A stretch of 64,000 nucleotides of DNA from Nitzschia sp. pyKryTriq1 (lineage: Eukaryota > Bacillariophyta > Bacillariophyceae > Bacillariales > Bacillariaceae): NCBI GenBank assembly GCA_956465555.1, contig OY101121.1, positions 1,884,722 to 1,948,721 on the forward strand. Reading direction: 5' to 3'. A program made the translations under genes and the position numbers. The notes beneath the pieces are model-generated. The model did no database searches, was not told the DNA's origin, and saw only the letters and a list, made by a program, of their open reading frames with translations. Positions 41,456-51,731 of the stretch are shown here, one piece after another; within the stretch, counting starts at the first letter, position 1, and every line of letters starts with the position of its first letter.

Positions 41456-43108
41456 ATGAACCACAGGCTTCTACTCTTACTAGGCTCTCGCTTCATATCT
41501 TCTTCCGCGTTTGCTTCACATAGTCACTCATCGCCGCGCCGCTCGCTTGTTGTCATGGCATCGGGAAAATGGATCGCTGGCAACGCCGATCAAACCGAGG
41601 AGGCCAGGAAGACTCTAAATGTTTGGCCCTTGGATGAGTACAATGCCGAGCTTCTCAACGAAGTTCATCCCCGTGATTATAAGAGTAAGGAACCGTACGA
41701 AGAATACGACTTAATTGCTATTGGGTCAGGCGCCGGCGGCTTGGTATCCTCCAAGCAGTCCGCTCGACGCGGTGCTAAATCCGCCCTCATCTCGGAGCAT
41801 TTGGCCGGTGGCGACTGTTTGAACGTTGGGTGTGTTCCCTCGAAAGCATTGATTCGCTCAGCAAAGGCGGTGTCTCAAGTTAAAAAAGCTGCCGAATTTG
41901 GAGTTATCACCGGTGACTTTAAAGTCGACTTTTCCGCCGTCATGAGGCGCGTAAGAAAATGCAGGGCGACCATTGCGCCGGCAGATGGGCATCCTGGAAC
42001 GGAGGCCGCTGGAACGCATGTGTTTCAAGGTAGAGGGGTACTGACTGGACCAAACACTGTGGAAGTAAATGGGAAAACTTTAAAGTTCAAAAATTGTGTG
42101 GTGGCCACTGGTGGCCGCCCGACTGTACCTGACATTCCAGGTTTGAAGGACTCGCCTTTCACCACTAACGAGCAGTTGTTCAATCTGGAGGCGCTTCCAA
42201 CTCGCATGATTATTCTCGGAGCCGGTGTCATTGCCTTGGAAATGGCACAGAGCTTTTCTCTACTGGGGTCACAGGTCACTGTCGTCAACCGTTCCTCTCG
42301 TCTCTTTCAATCTAAAGGAGGGGATCAAGAGGCAGCCGAGATATTACAGAAAGAATTGGAAAAGGATGGGGTGATCTTCCTATCCAGCGCCAAAGCTACG
42401 AAAGTAGAAACTATTGTGCAAGGGCGTTCTGGAGAGTTTCCTTTAATGAAGGTGACGATCGATGGGGTCGATCAGGAATGTGAATGTCTTCTGGTTGCGA
42501 CCGGGCGTGCGGCAAATGTTGAAAACTTGGGCCTCGAGGCTGCGGGCGTTGATTTCAAGATTGGAGCTGGAATCACCGTGAACGATTTTTCTCAGTCTGT
42601 AAGCAACCCTTCCATCTACGCCGTGGGAGATTGTGTAGCTGGTGTCCCCCGGCTTACACATACGAGCGGAGAAATGGCCAAACTAGTCGTTCAAAACTCA
42701 CTTGCTGGAGACGACTGGAAATTAAGCAGTTTGGTAATCCCAGCAGTTGCGTACACGGAGCCAGAATATGCTACTGTTGGCATTGCATCGGAAGACCAAG
42801 CAGCCAAGAAAGGTATAGAGGTGGACGTATACCGGGCAGGTTTAGAACACAATGATCGTGCAATTTGTGAAGGCAGCAATGTTGGATTTTGCAAGATTCT
42901 TGTGAAGAAAGGGACCGATGAAATTGTGGGATCTACTATTGTCGCCGAGCGTGCAGGCGAAATGATCAATGAGGTCTCCTTAGCAATCAAGAACAAGCTT
43001 GGATTGTATGCTATTGGAAGAAACATTCACAGTTACCCAACAACGGGAGAGGCTGTGATGGGCTGTGGTGTGCAGTACATCAACTCAAAGCTACCAAGAT
43101 TCGACTAG
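41456..43108 (+). CDS. MerA/dihydrolipoamide-dehydrogenase-like FAD disulfide reductase
   Basis: ATG 41456 gives 550 aa and begins with an organelle-targeting-like segment (LLLLLGSRFISSSAFASHSH), probably plastid or mitochondrial. FAD-binding IAIGSGAGGLVSSKQSARRG is followed by the redox-active disulfide GGDCLNVGCVPSKALIRSAK. The NAD(P) domain has IILGAGVIALEMAQSFSLLG, and YAVGDCVAG binds the flavin. The C-terminal interface has HSYPTTGEA at the position of the catalytic His-Glu pair. The pattern is closest to mercuric-reductase-like oxidoreductases, but it lacks both the N-terminal metal-binding domain and the C-terminal Cys pair of true MerA. The substrate is therefore unlikely to be Hg(II) and is unknown. 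Confidence 0.85.
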   Translation: MNHRLLLLLGSRFISSSAFASHSHSSPRRSLVVMASGKWIAGNADQTEEARKTLNVWPLDEYNAELLNEVHPRDYKSKEPYEEYDLIAIGSGAGGLVSSKQSARRGAKSALISEHLAGGDCLNVGCVPSKALIRSAKAVSQVKKAAEFGVITGDFKVDFSAVMRRVRKCRATIAPADGHPGTEAAGTHVFQGRGVLTGPNTVEVNGKTLKFKNCVVATGGRPTVPDIPGLKDSPFTTNEQLFNLEALPTRMIILGAGVIALEMAQSFSLLGSQVTVVNRSSRLFQSKGGDQEAAEILQKELEKDGVIFLSSAKATKVETIVQGRSGEFPLMKVTIDGVDQECECLLVATGRAANVENLGLEAAGVDFKIGAGITVNDFSQSVSNPSIYAVGDCVAGVPRLTHTSGEMAKLVVQNSLAGDDWKLSSLVIPAVAYTEPEYATVGIASEDQAAKKGIEVDVYRAGLEHNDRAICEGSNVGFCKILVKKGTDEIVGSTIVAERAGEMINEVSLAIKNKLGLYAIGRNIHSYPTTGEAVMGCGVQYINSKLPRFD

Positions 43109-43538
43109 TGGGTGAGAAATCAAGTAGAATCTTTTCCTTCGCGCCTGAAAGAATTACTTGTTATTTCGTACATCAACACTAATTGACATGTCGCTTTGTG
43201 TTTGAGATAGGATATTATCTGTTTCAAAAGAAGATCATCCAAGAAAAGAAAACGATTTCTGGAGCAGAAAACATTCAAGAGGTCATATTAGTCAAATATC
43301 CATGTTGTGCGTGCGCGGTACGACTATTATTTTGCGATGAGCCGCGTCTGTTCAACGTTCAATGTCGAAATGTGGCTCACTCATCATCATCGCACATCGC
43401 ATCGCCCGATGCGGTCTCTATTGGTTGTTTGGCGTTTTTAATCACTCGTCGTTGATCGCTGCGACCCCCTTGCCCCATGCATTTGGACTCCTTTGCAAGA
43501 TCTTCAGGCTCTCTATCCTTGGAAGCAGAAGTTGCGGA
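43109..43538. other. Spacer, possible N-terminal extension of PRMT7
   Basis: An in-frame ATG at 43362 would add 59 residues to the next gene (hydrophobic and basic, presequence-like). No independent gene or motif is seen. Confidence 0.5.
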
Positions 43539-45806
43539 ATGAGCGAGGATGTCGTTCGAGCCATCCAGTCAGCTAAATATAATGAAAGTGTGCAGATCAC
43601 AGTGACCGACGATGCGGGCAATGCACGAGTGATTTCTTTGGTGGCATGTTTGGACGAAGACAACGGAGGTGTGCAATGGAACGACGCTGATGATCATGGG
43701 TCGTCGTCTGATCAGAGCGCCGTTTTGAGACGTCATTTGAGAACGAAACGATGGATCTTTCCAATGTTGAATGATCAGCGGCGAAACGAACTCTACGAAG
43801 AGGCTATCGAACGAGCATCCGAGGAAGTCGGCCGTCGACGACGACTCAACGCGGACGACGGCGAGCCATCCGACGATAACACTGTACAGTGTCTGGATAT
43901 CGGCAGCGGAAGTGGCCTACTAGCGATGATGGCTGCTACAAGTTTGAAAAAAAGATTAAACAACGATCCGATACAGGTCACTTCGATAGAGATGTCTGGT
44001 GCCATGGCAGAAATCGCACGGGCGACTGTCGTTTCCAACGAATTGGGGGCATACGTAAATGTAGTGGAAGGTCACTCTTGTGAGATCCCGCCATTGATTC
44101 CTAAGGCACTTCTTTGTACCTCGGAACTGCTGGAGAGTGGCCTCCTGGGAGAAGGCTGGATTCCAGCAATCCGTGATGCCTGGGAACGCCACTTGGATCC
44201 AGACGCTGTGGTTGTCCCCAGAGCCGCTAAGGTGTACGCTCAAATTGTGGAAGGTAGTGGTGTATCAAACTTTTGGGGACCACACCAGAAACTTGATGGC
44301 TTTCCTAGTGGGAAATCTCTTTCGCTCTCTTTGGATAGTGAAGGCACGAATGTTCTACTTGGAGGAGGCCTCGATGCACATCCAGGTGTTCAAGTTCCAC
44401 TTCACATTGACAAACTTCTCCAAGACGTCAACCACCCAATTCGCACTCTATCGAATCCACTCGAGGTACTTGAAATTCGGTTGGATTCGAGGGCTGGCAC
44501 TCCAACAAGCCCTCAGACCCGTTCGACGACATTTATTCCTTCAGTGTCGGGCATCGCGCACGGCGTTCTTTTCTGGTGGCAACTAGACCTCTTTGGGGAT
44601 GACCTATCTTACAACACAGGACCAAAAATGGGGCCATGGCAAGATCACTGGCAGCAATGTCTCTACGCCTTTGACAGACCGTCCGAGGAACTATTGCGCG
44701 TCAAGAAGGGGCAACCAACGACAATCCAGACGTCGCACGATGATACATCCATTTCATTTTCCGTCATACAAGGCGAAATTGAAAGCAGCAGAAACCAGAC
44801 GAAGCGACCTCGAACGGCATCTGCAGGTGCGAAACTAATATCTCCCCAACGGGCATGGCAGTTGAATGACTTGGAGAGGTCCACGACGATTCGAGATGGC
44901 GTCAAGATTTTGCTGGACCAGCGGGGGCTGGATGCTGTGGTTTTAGACCTGTCGGACTTTTCTTTGTGTGCCATAATGGCGGCATTGCTGGGAGCATCAA
45001 ACGTAACATCCTTGGAGGCAAGCTCATCGAATCTGCCAGAGTCAACTGCTCGAATTGCACAGCTCTCGAATAGACTACCACTTCCGCGCCGGAAAGGATC
45101 GATCATCGACAATGTTTTCCAGCTCCTCCGTTGCCATCCCGAGGAGCTCACGATCGATATCCTCGGGGGTTCTGCGGCAGATATTGTCGTAGCAGAGCCA
45201 TACTACGAGATTTTGGAAGGTTGGGTGTTGCAAGAAGCACTTAACTTCCTCTATATCATAAGAGGTCTCAAGAGGCGCCATGTTATTCGTTCGGATGCTG
45301 TGACAATGCCATCATACGCCAAGATAATGGGTTGTGCATTCGAATCATCAGATATTGGGGAAGCATATCGGACCTGCGATACCCGCATTCGTGGCTTTTC
45401 CCATGATTTTATCAACGATCATCATACATTGAGTGAGCACGGTACATCTATTCCATCTTGGCAGTACGACATTACACAACTTTCAGAGGCATTTGAAATT
45501 GGTACTTTGGACTACATGGCTTGTACGATAGACCAAAGCAACTCTCAACAGAGTGTTCCTTTCACGAGGACAGGAAAATGTCACGGGATGCTGGTTTGGA
45601 TTGAATACGGAGTGCCTGCTAGCCTCGATGGCACCAGTATGAGCATCTTATCTACGCGAGGACGTTCTTACCACCAAATAATTCAACTGCTCGATGAATC
45701 TAGCATGCAGAATGTGAATCTGTCCGATCTCTTCAGTTGCCACGCTACCATCGGGAAGGGCGTTGATCATCATTTTGAACTCTCAATCCAGCGTGCTTCA
45801 AGCTAG
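43539..45806 (+). CDS. PRMT7: Protein arginine methyltransferase 7-like (tandem PRMT)
   Basis: ATG 43539 (MSEDVVRAIQSAKY) gives 755 aa; an in-frame ATG at 43362 would add 59 residues. The N-terminal methyltransferase module has the SAM loop CLDIGSGSGLLAMMAA, IEMSGAMAEIARATV and the double-E region TSELLESGLLGEGWIPAIRD. A second, degenerate module has VLDLSDFSLCAIMAALLGAS and IVVAEPYYEILEGWVLQEAL. This duplicated layout is diagnostic of PRMT7, which makes monomethylarginine on histones and RNA-binding proteins. Early in the protein, RRHLRTKRWIFPMLNDQRRN matches the family entry. No intron is needed. Confidence 0.9.
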   Translation: MSEDVVRAIQSAKYNESVQITVTDDAGNARVISLVACLDEDNGGVQWNDADDHGSSSDQSAVLRRHLRTKRWIFPMLNDQRRNELYEEAIERASEEVGRRRRLNADDGEPSDDNTVQCLDIGSGSGLLAMMAATSLKKRLNNDPIQVTSIEMSGAMAEIARATVVSNELGAYVNVVEGHSCEIPPLIPKALLCTSELLESGLLGEGWIPAIRDAWERHLDPDAVVVPRAAKVYAQIVEGSGVSNFWGPHQKLDGFPSGKSLSLSLDSEGTNVLLGGGLDAHPGVQVPLHIDKLLQDVNHPIRTLSNPLEVLEIRLDSRAGTPTSPQTRSTTFIPSVSGIAHGVLFWWQLDLFGDDLSYNTGPKMGPWQDHWQQCLYAFDRPSEELLRVKKGQPTTIQTSHDDTSISFSVIQGEIESSRNQTKRPRTASAGAKLISPQRAWQLNDLERSTTIRDGVKILLDQRGLDAVVLDLSDFSLCAIMAALLGASNVTSLEASSSNLPESTARIAQLSNRLPLPRRKGSIIDNVFQLLRCHPEELTIDILGGSAADIVVAEPYYEILEGWVLQEALNFLYIIRGLKRRHVIRSDAVTMPSYAKIMGCAFESSDIGEAYRTCDTRIRGFSHDFINDHHTLSEHGTSIPSWQYDITQLSEAFEIGTLDYMACTIDQSNSQQSVPFTRTGKCHGMLVWIEYGVPASLDGTSMSILSTRGRSYHQIIQLLDESSMQNVNLSDLFSCHATIGKGVDHHFELSIQRASS

Positions 45807-46159
45807 CTCAAAGTCAACTGTTGGAAAGACCATTAGACAACCTTTCGAGTGAAATTTCCTTGAGGCAGGAAGTAGTGGGTTGTGTCTACATGGGAACGTC
45901 TGAACATGGAATGGCTGGCACGATCGATTGTGGTAACAGTGCCGTCGAATGAGCGTCTAGGAATGGGCCAGCTCCAATATGAAATAGACAACGATGCTGC
46001 CTTTACTAGACATGGCAACGACTCGTTGTCGGCTCCGGAAAGACTAAATAAAACAAGAATAGCACTAGTACCTATATGCAGCCGCACGATCAAGTTGTCC
46101 CCGTCCACGCAGAAAACAATAACATTTTACGATTGCTACTAGTCTCTACGTACCCGGTA
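45807..46159. other. Spacer between convergent genes
   Basis: The 353 bp between PRMT7 (+) and the WD40 gene (-) contain no supported gene or notable repeat. Confidence 0.6.
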
Positions 46160-49100
46160 TTAGAGGGCAGAAACTTTTGCGGAGCTTTTTGAAGTAACAC
46201 TCGGTGACAGTTTGAGGCGATCTTGGGAAGGCGCCAATAATTGCCACCCAACCGTGCCAAGGACATGAATACCACTGCCAGCACTCCCTAAGGCAAGCCA
46301 TTTTCCGTCGATGCTCCAAGCAAGGGCCGAAACAGTATTCGTAGTTGCACTGTCTTGAAAGATAGGGGATGTTGCCACATGGACATCGGAAACATCGGCC
46401 CACGTGATCGTATCGATGACTCGGCAGGTTTTGTTGGAACCAGCGAAGGCGAGATAACGGCCTGCCGGGCTCCACTTTATAGCCAGTATACTACAATATC
46501 CACCCGCCCTGAACTCATTGCAACGTCTCCAACCACTTGTCGAACTTAGAATCGACAATATCCCATTATCGCCTCCAACCGCTATAAACAAAGATCGACA
46601 TTGTGAGGAAAGAACGACACCACGCAAAAATATCGCATTTCCACACCATGATAGCGTTCTTACCCAAGAAGCGCCCACTGCTTCCAAACGACAACGAACG
46701 CACTGGCTTAGAGTCGGCGAATTCGGCCAGCGGGACAAAAAAGTTATCAAATGCCTTGTCAGAATCAAATATGGACACGGAGCCATCCTCCCGACCAATG
46801 GCCAGCGTCTTTGAGCCCCAGTCTTGCGTCAAAATGGGAGATTCGCTGAAGTCGAGTTCTCCCATAGGTTCCCAGTCGACATCTGGGCATAAAAGAGTCA
46901 AAACTCCATCTTTCGTGCCTATGGCAAGTCGTTCATCGTGTCGGCTAAAGGCCACCGTGGTGATGGCAGCATTGAAGATTGTGTTGAAGATGATTGATCG
47001 GCTCGGAACAGAAAGGACGTAGAGCACTCCTTCATCCCCTCCAAGAGCCAAGAAATTATTAGAATGAGAGAATACAAGTGCTCTGAGGGGTTTGGCGAAC
47101 TCCATTTGCTATGCAGTAAACAAAATCGAAAAGAACTGAGACAAATGAATCATCATTGCTTCAAAATTCGACGACCTGGTAACTTACAAAAACGGCCTTC
47201 CATTCTTTTGTTGTCATGATAGTAAGAGAACAATCATCGGCGGCATAGGCCAAGTAGGACGACACTTTCGATTTGCTAGATCGAGAAAAGGCGACTGCAG
47301 TGATATTTCCCTGTGGTTTAATGTCATGAGGTGTTGCAGTCGCGAGAGCATCGTCCATGTCTCGAAAGGAATCTTCTCTCAAGATCCAATCGCTACTGGT
47401 AGAGAAGTATGAGCTGGAAGCTGTTGACGACGCCTCGTCCATTTCCGAGCCATCAGATTCCACACCTGCTTTGATCAATGCCACGCTGCAGTCTTGATCA
47501 GAAATGGCCAAGTATCGCCCGAATTCATTGTTGGAGATACGTTGGCCCCATGAAAGGCAGATGATACGGGAGGGCCGATGCACTTCATGGACGAGAGCAT
47601 AACCTTTGGTTTCCAATACGAGACAAATCCCATCCGAACCTCCGATCGCCAAAAAGGATCCGTCTGGGCTCCAACACAGAGCCTCGATCCGATACTTGGA
47701 GGCAACAGCATTGACAGGAGAGGAATCGGGCGTATTGCAGATTTCGCACTTGACATGAAAGTCATGTCCGTCTAAAATCGCCACCTCTCGGTCTCCTACT
47801 GCAAGATACTTGCCGTCGTGATTCCACTTGAGTGCCTGGATTGTTTTCTTCCGAAGCTTTTCATGTACAAGTTTCCCAGTGTCACTATAAATAGCGCAAA
47901 CTTTATCGCTTCCACCCACCGCAAAGTGTGTTCCCCTTGGACTCCAATCCAATGAATAAATCAAGCCGGCCCTCGATATTTCTTTGAATGTTTTCCTGTC
48001 TGGCTTGGACGACAAAACGTCTTCCACTGACCCAATGGCAACTTTCCCATCATAACCAGCAATGGACAACTGAGCTCCTATAGGATGAAATTGGACAGAA
48101 TAGATACGATCAACTCGCTCTACCTGATGCAATACTCTCAAATCGCACAATTCACTAGTTGCGGGGTCCAACACAATGAGCAAAATGGTCGCCAAACAAC
48201 CATCTCCTCCCACGATCAAATAACGATCATCAGGAGAAAAATCCACGGAACGTATCCGCCCTTGCAGTGGAAACTCCAGAGTTTCTCCAAATTTGCGAAG
48301 AGAAGACGAATTTTCGGAAGGAATCGACGGGGATCGATGCTCATCGACAATTTCAGTGACCGTCACCATCCCATCTTCGTCACCGACCGCCATCAAGAGA
48401 GGTCGGGACGCATCCAGTGTCGACAGTGAAGGAACCATGCTTGGCGTTTTGTCGCGAGTTCTAGACATGGCCAGGGCCGTCACTGGAGCCTTACGCGATA
48501 TTTCGACCCAAACCATTCCATTGGTTTGAAATTCGGCATCCCATTCATCATTCTTTCTATTCGAGGATGATGGAAATTCAGGATCCAAAGTGATGGGACT
48601 CAAAGCCGGAGATAATGGATCCGATTGTGTTGATGCCATTTGTACGAGCCGATTCTTGGCCAATCGAAGTCGCAGGGCGTGTCCTTTGCGTTTGACTTGC
48701 CAGCCATCTGTCGCCGCATCGCTCTGGATGCGTCGCGGTGGTGCCTGATAGCTGCTGGAGGTCGGGGAATAACTGTTGGAAGAAAAGGGACTGCCATTCG
48801 AAGTGGTGGCGCTCGGAAAGCTGTGGACCGTCAAAAGATGAGGCGGCTTCCATGGTGATGATTCAAACGATTGGTTTGCTTCCTCTTCGTCCTCTTCCGG
48901 GATGGTGGAAGTAGGACTACTTCTAAAGGAGGGCGGAACGGGGCTAGTGGTCGTCGACAAGGTGGATACGGCCGTCAGCTGCGGCACGGGAAGCGGCCAT
49001 TCTTGATTTTCTTCTTCTTGTTGTTTCTGTTGCTCCGCAGCTCGTTGCCAAGCAGCACAGGTCCACGGCTTCTTGGTTCGTTGCGTGGAATTCCTCGCTT

Positions 49101-49191
49101 GCACTCGATCAAAGTATTGATCGTTGTACTCGTTCAGCAGTTCATGTTTGCACTGGGGCGGATCGATTTTCGTCACAAAGCAGTTTCCCAT
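46160..49191 (-). CDS. WD40-repeat protein with possible N-myristoylation, 3 exons
   Basis: Exons 49191-47188, 47108-46664 and 46581-46160 are joined across introns of 79 nt (GTAAGT...ATAG) and 82 nt (GTAAGA...TATAG), giving 956 aa. The splices rebuild WD repeats: WKAVF|QMEFAKPLRALVFS, and GRFL followed by AVGGDNGILSILSS. The N-terminus MGNCFVTKID has Gly2 and Cys4, a possible myristoylation plus palmitoylation site. A Gln/Ser/Pro-rich region follows, and then two thirds of the protein is WD40-like repeats (for example VDFSPDDRYLIVGGDG and ALCWSPDGSFLAIGGSDG). Repeats carry GGxDG more often than a terminal WD. It is probably a membrane-associated scaffold; I do not recognise an orthologue. 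Confidence 0.85.
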
Positions 49192-50018
49192 GGTGGCCGT
49201 CGTTTAGTATTCATCTTGTGTGCCGTTCCTCCGACGACGATTTCAAATTCGTTCTCTCGAAAATCTATCATGCCGGGAATGCTCCAAACGAGACACATGA
49301 AAGAAAATTCTTTCCCGTAAGATACCATACTCGTACAAACGGCGAAGCGCGTTGATAGAATGTCAGTAATCATGTGTACATACGGGAGGAGTACAGTGTA
49401 GTCGTCATCCTCATCCTCATCCATATCCATAGGAAGTAATTAACGGGCAAAGTATGTGATTCTTCGGAAGAACGAAGAATCATCAATCGATCGAAGGAAG
49501 TCATTGGCATGCATTGTTCAGCTGTACTTCTGCCTGAAGCAAATCTTGATGAATGATTCGAGTTGTGCGCTCCTCGCTCAATGTACTCTCTCTAGACCTA
49601 CAAATAAGCCACCGTGACGATAAAACCGGCGATGCTGCAGGCTGCAGCGTTTGCGAGAGGGAGAAAAATAAGCCATTATGATCAATCTCATCACGTATTA
49701 CATATTGTGTTGATGAAGTATTGCTTTCTTGTTGTGTCGCAAAAGTGGCATGATCCCGTGTGTTGTTTCGCCAAAAGACCCCCCAACTGGTCTATAACGT
49801 TCGACAAAGGACGCCTTCGTTCGTCGGTAATGTACGTCTACGAACACCGCGTGCACGATCTACTCGCTCGTGCAATACTATACTTGTGTTGGAAATATGT
49901 GTTACTATACTTCTTGTTCCAAGGAAATCTCTACCGTACCGGTATAGAAACATCTAAATGATTGATGATTCAAATCGTTGAGCCTTAGGAGTGACTTTCT
50001 TGTTACTACTGTACGTTG
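49192..50018. other. Intergenic, no clear gene
   Basis: This 827-bp spacer lies between two minus-strand genes. An open frame at 49614-49961 (+) lacks an ATG start and family signals. An inverted element GATTCTTCGG/CGAAGAATC lies at 49458-49488. Confidence 0.55.
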
Positions 50019-51194
50019 CTAGGATGTTAGTGACCCCGGGAAAAGGAATCCTTTTAGGCATAGTGCAGGCATGGCGCGAAATTTTGGTGTTGCCACAGCG
50101 TACAGGACAGCCAATGCACCCCACAGGACAGGCAGGGGGATCATTCCTCGTTCTGTTGGCAACACACCAAAACCCATTGCCTGTCGAAAGTCTCTGGGCG
50201 CGGGATCGTACTCCACGCTATTCTTCCTTCGCAACGAATAGTTGTTCTTGTAGCTAGGCGAAAACAGAATCGCCATGATGGTACCCCCAAGGAAACCTCC
50301 AAAATGTGACGCGATACTCATATTCTCAATAAAGAGGCCAGCTATCATCATTGTAGCCATACCCCGAGCGATGCGTCCAGCTGCCCCACGATTGCCCATT
50401 TTAATTAGCGAGACGAAAGTCAGCCCATAGAGCCCACAAATACCGCCACTCGATCCAAGGCATAATGTTTGATCAAACGGGTTATTTGCACCAATCAAGT
50501 GGCCGACATTGCCGGCAACAATTGAGACAAAAAAAGTAGTCAAGTACAACGGCACTCCCAGTCCCGTCTCGAGCCATGATGCTTGGCGACGCAGTGTATC
50601 CAGGTTAACGAGAAGATGGATCACACCACTATGGAAAAAACCGGATGTCAGAAATCGATGGGGCTGATTTCTAGAAAGAGAGTTAGAAAATCCAAAGTCC
50701 CGACTTAGTGGCCCTAAGACGCTTGAACCAACCACGGCGTCAGTGATCATCCCCAAAGCATGACTAGGCCAGTAAGATGGATGCTCTTGTCGAATATAGG
50801 CGACAGTTGTCACGGTCTGATATAGGAAAAGCAAAATGTCCATGCACAATAGTACCGTCTTTGCAGGTGTACTGTCACCACTGGGGGAGCGTCGCCGTAG
50901 ACGACGCCAAAATCTTGTGGACCACCGCAAGTCGTCGCCCTCCCATCTGTTGTGCATTTGTAGCCGCAGCACATCATTATCATTCGTAGCCCGTTCGTAG
51001 CCGAGATGCCACGGGACTTGAATCTCTCGTCTCGAGCCGAGGAGATGATTTCTCGATACATGAATGTTTACAATACTATGGAACGCATGGCATGATCGAG
51101 GAGCGTCTGAAATGAATAGCAGTAGCACCCCCAGCGAGATCCTGACGATCATGTTGTCAAAACCTTGGAAATGGCAACGCACTTTCCTGGACAT
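50019..51194 (-). CDS. Rhomboid-family intramembrane serine protease, probably plastid
   Basis: ATG 51194 gives 391 aa; an internal ATG at 51152 (MIVRISLGVLLLFISDAPRS, cleavage-like CHA|F) would give 377 aa. The latter begins directly with a signal peptide and ASAF-like site, suggesting plastid targeting. Rhomboid features are HSGVIHLLVNLDTLRR (first conserved His region), the serine loop CLGSSGGICGLYGLTFVSLI and the last catalytic His in SIASHFGGFLGGTIMAILF. About six TM segments are visible. Plastid rhomboids act on envelope or thylakoid proteins, but the substrate is unknown. The leader contains no intron. Confidence 0.85.
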   Translation of the reverse strand: MSRKVRCHFQGFDNMIVRISLGVLLLFISDAPRSCHAFHSIVNIHVSRNHLLGSRREIQVPWHLGYERATNDNDVLRLQMHNRWEGDDLRWSTRFWRRLRRRSPSGDSTPAKTVLLCMDILLFLYQTVTTVAYIRQEHPSYWPSHALGMITDAVVGSSVLGPLSRDFGFSNSLSRNQPHRFLTSGFFHSGVIHLLVNLDTLRRQASWLETGLGVPLYLTTFFVSIVAGNVGHLIGANNPFDQTLCLGSSGGICGLYGLTFVSLIKMGNRGAAGRIARGMATMMIAGLFIENMSIASHFGGFLGGTIMAILFSPSYKNNYSLRRKNSVEYDPAPRDFRQAMGFGVLPTERGMIPLPVLWGALAVLYAVATPKFRAMPALCLKGFLFPGSLTS

Positions 51195-51576
51195 TTTCAC
51201 TTTTCACTTGCCACCAAATTCGATTATTCCTCCCCACATTGTTGTCAACCAGCGAGCCCGTGTTGATGTGTGCTGCGATGTTCTCTAGAGCAATATCACA
51301 GCTCAAACCTCATCGTCACCGAGCCTTGGATAGACTATTTTATATTGTTTGGACGGCTGCTGTCGTCGCGAGTCGCGATGAGTCGCGAGAGTTGACGGTT
51401 TGAGCGTTCAAAAGCAAGTGACAAGATCCGTCGATCCCCAGGCGTCTGCCCGTCGTCCGAACGAACCGATCTACAGCAGAGCAAGTCGAAAGTCGAAGCA
51501 TTTTCATTCGAGTTCATCTCATTTTATTTGAGGAGGATTAATAATTCGTACTGTGGTCTCTATTCTCTCTCTAGCT

Positions 51577-51622
<46 letters not shown>

Positions 51623-51731
51623 TAGTCGCAAATTAATGATCGCAAGAGAATCACCCTTTGACAGGTAGTACCGGTACGTACTGTATGAACGAAGATATTG
51701 GACTTTTACTTCTATTAGAACAGTGATACTT
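51195..51731. other. Intergenic with (GA)n tract
   Basis: The 537 bp between the rhomboid start and the RCC1 gene end include TCTCTCTCTAGCTAGAGAGA (51563-51582, self-complementary) running into (GA)n at 51584-51619. GTACCGGTACGTACTG lies near 51668. No gene is seen. Confidence 0.6.
51584..51619. repeat. (GA)n microsatellite
   Basis: About 18 GA units directly follow a CT-rich mirror segment, so the region can fold back on itself. Confidence 0.95.

Noticed and set aside
49614-49961. 115-codon plus-strand frame
   Set aside because: It has no ATG at its start, no homology signal, and lies between two minus-strand genes.
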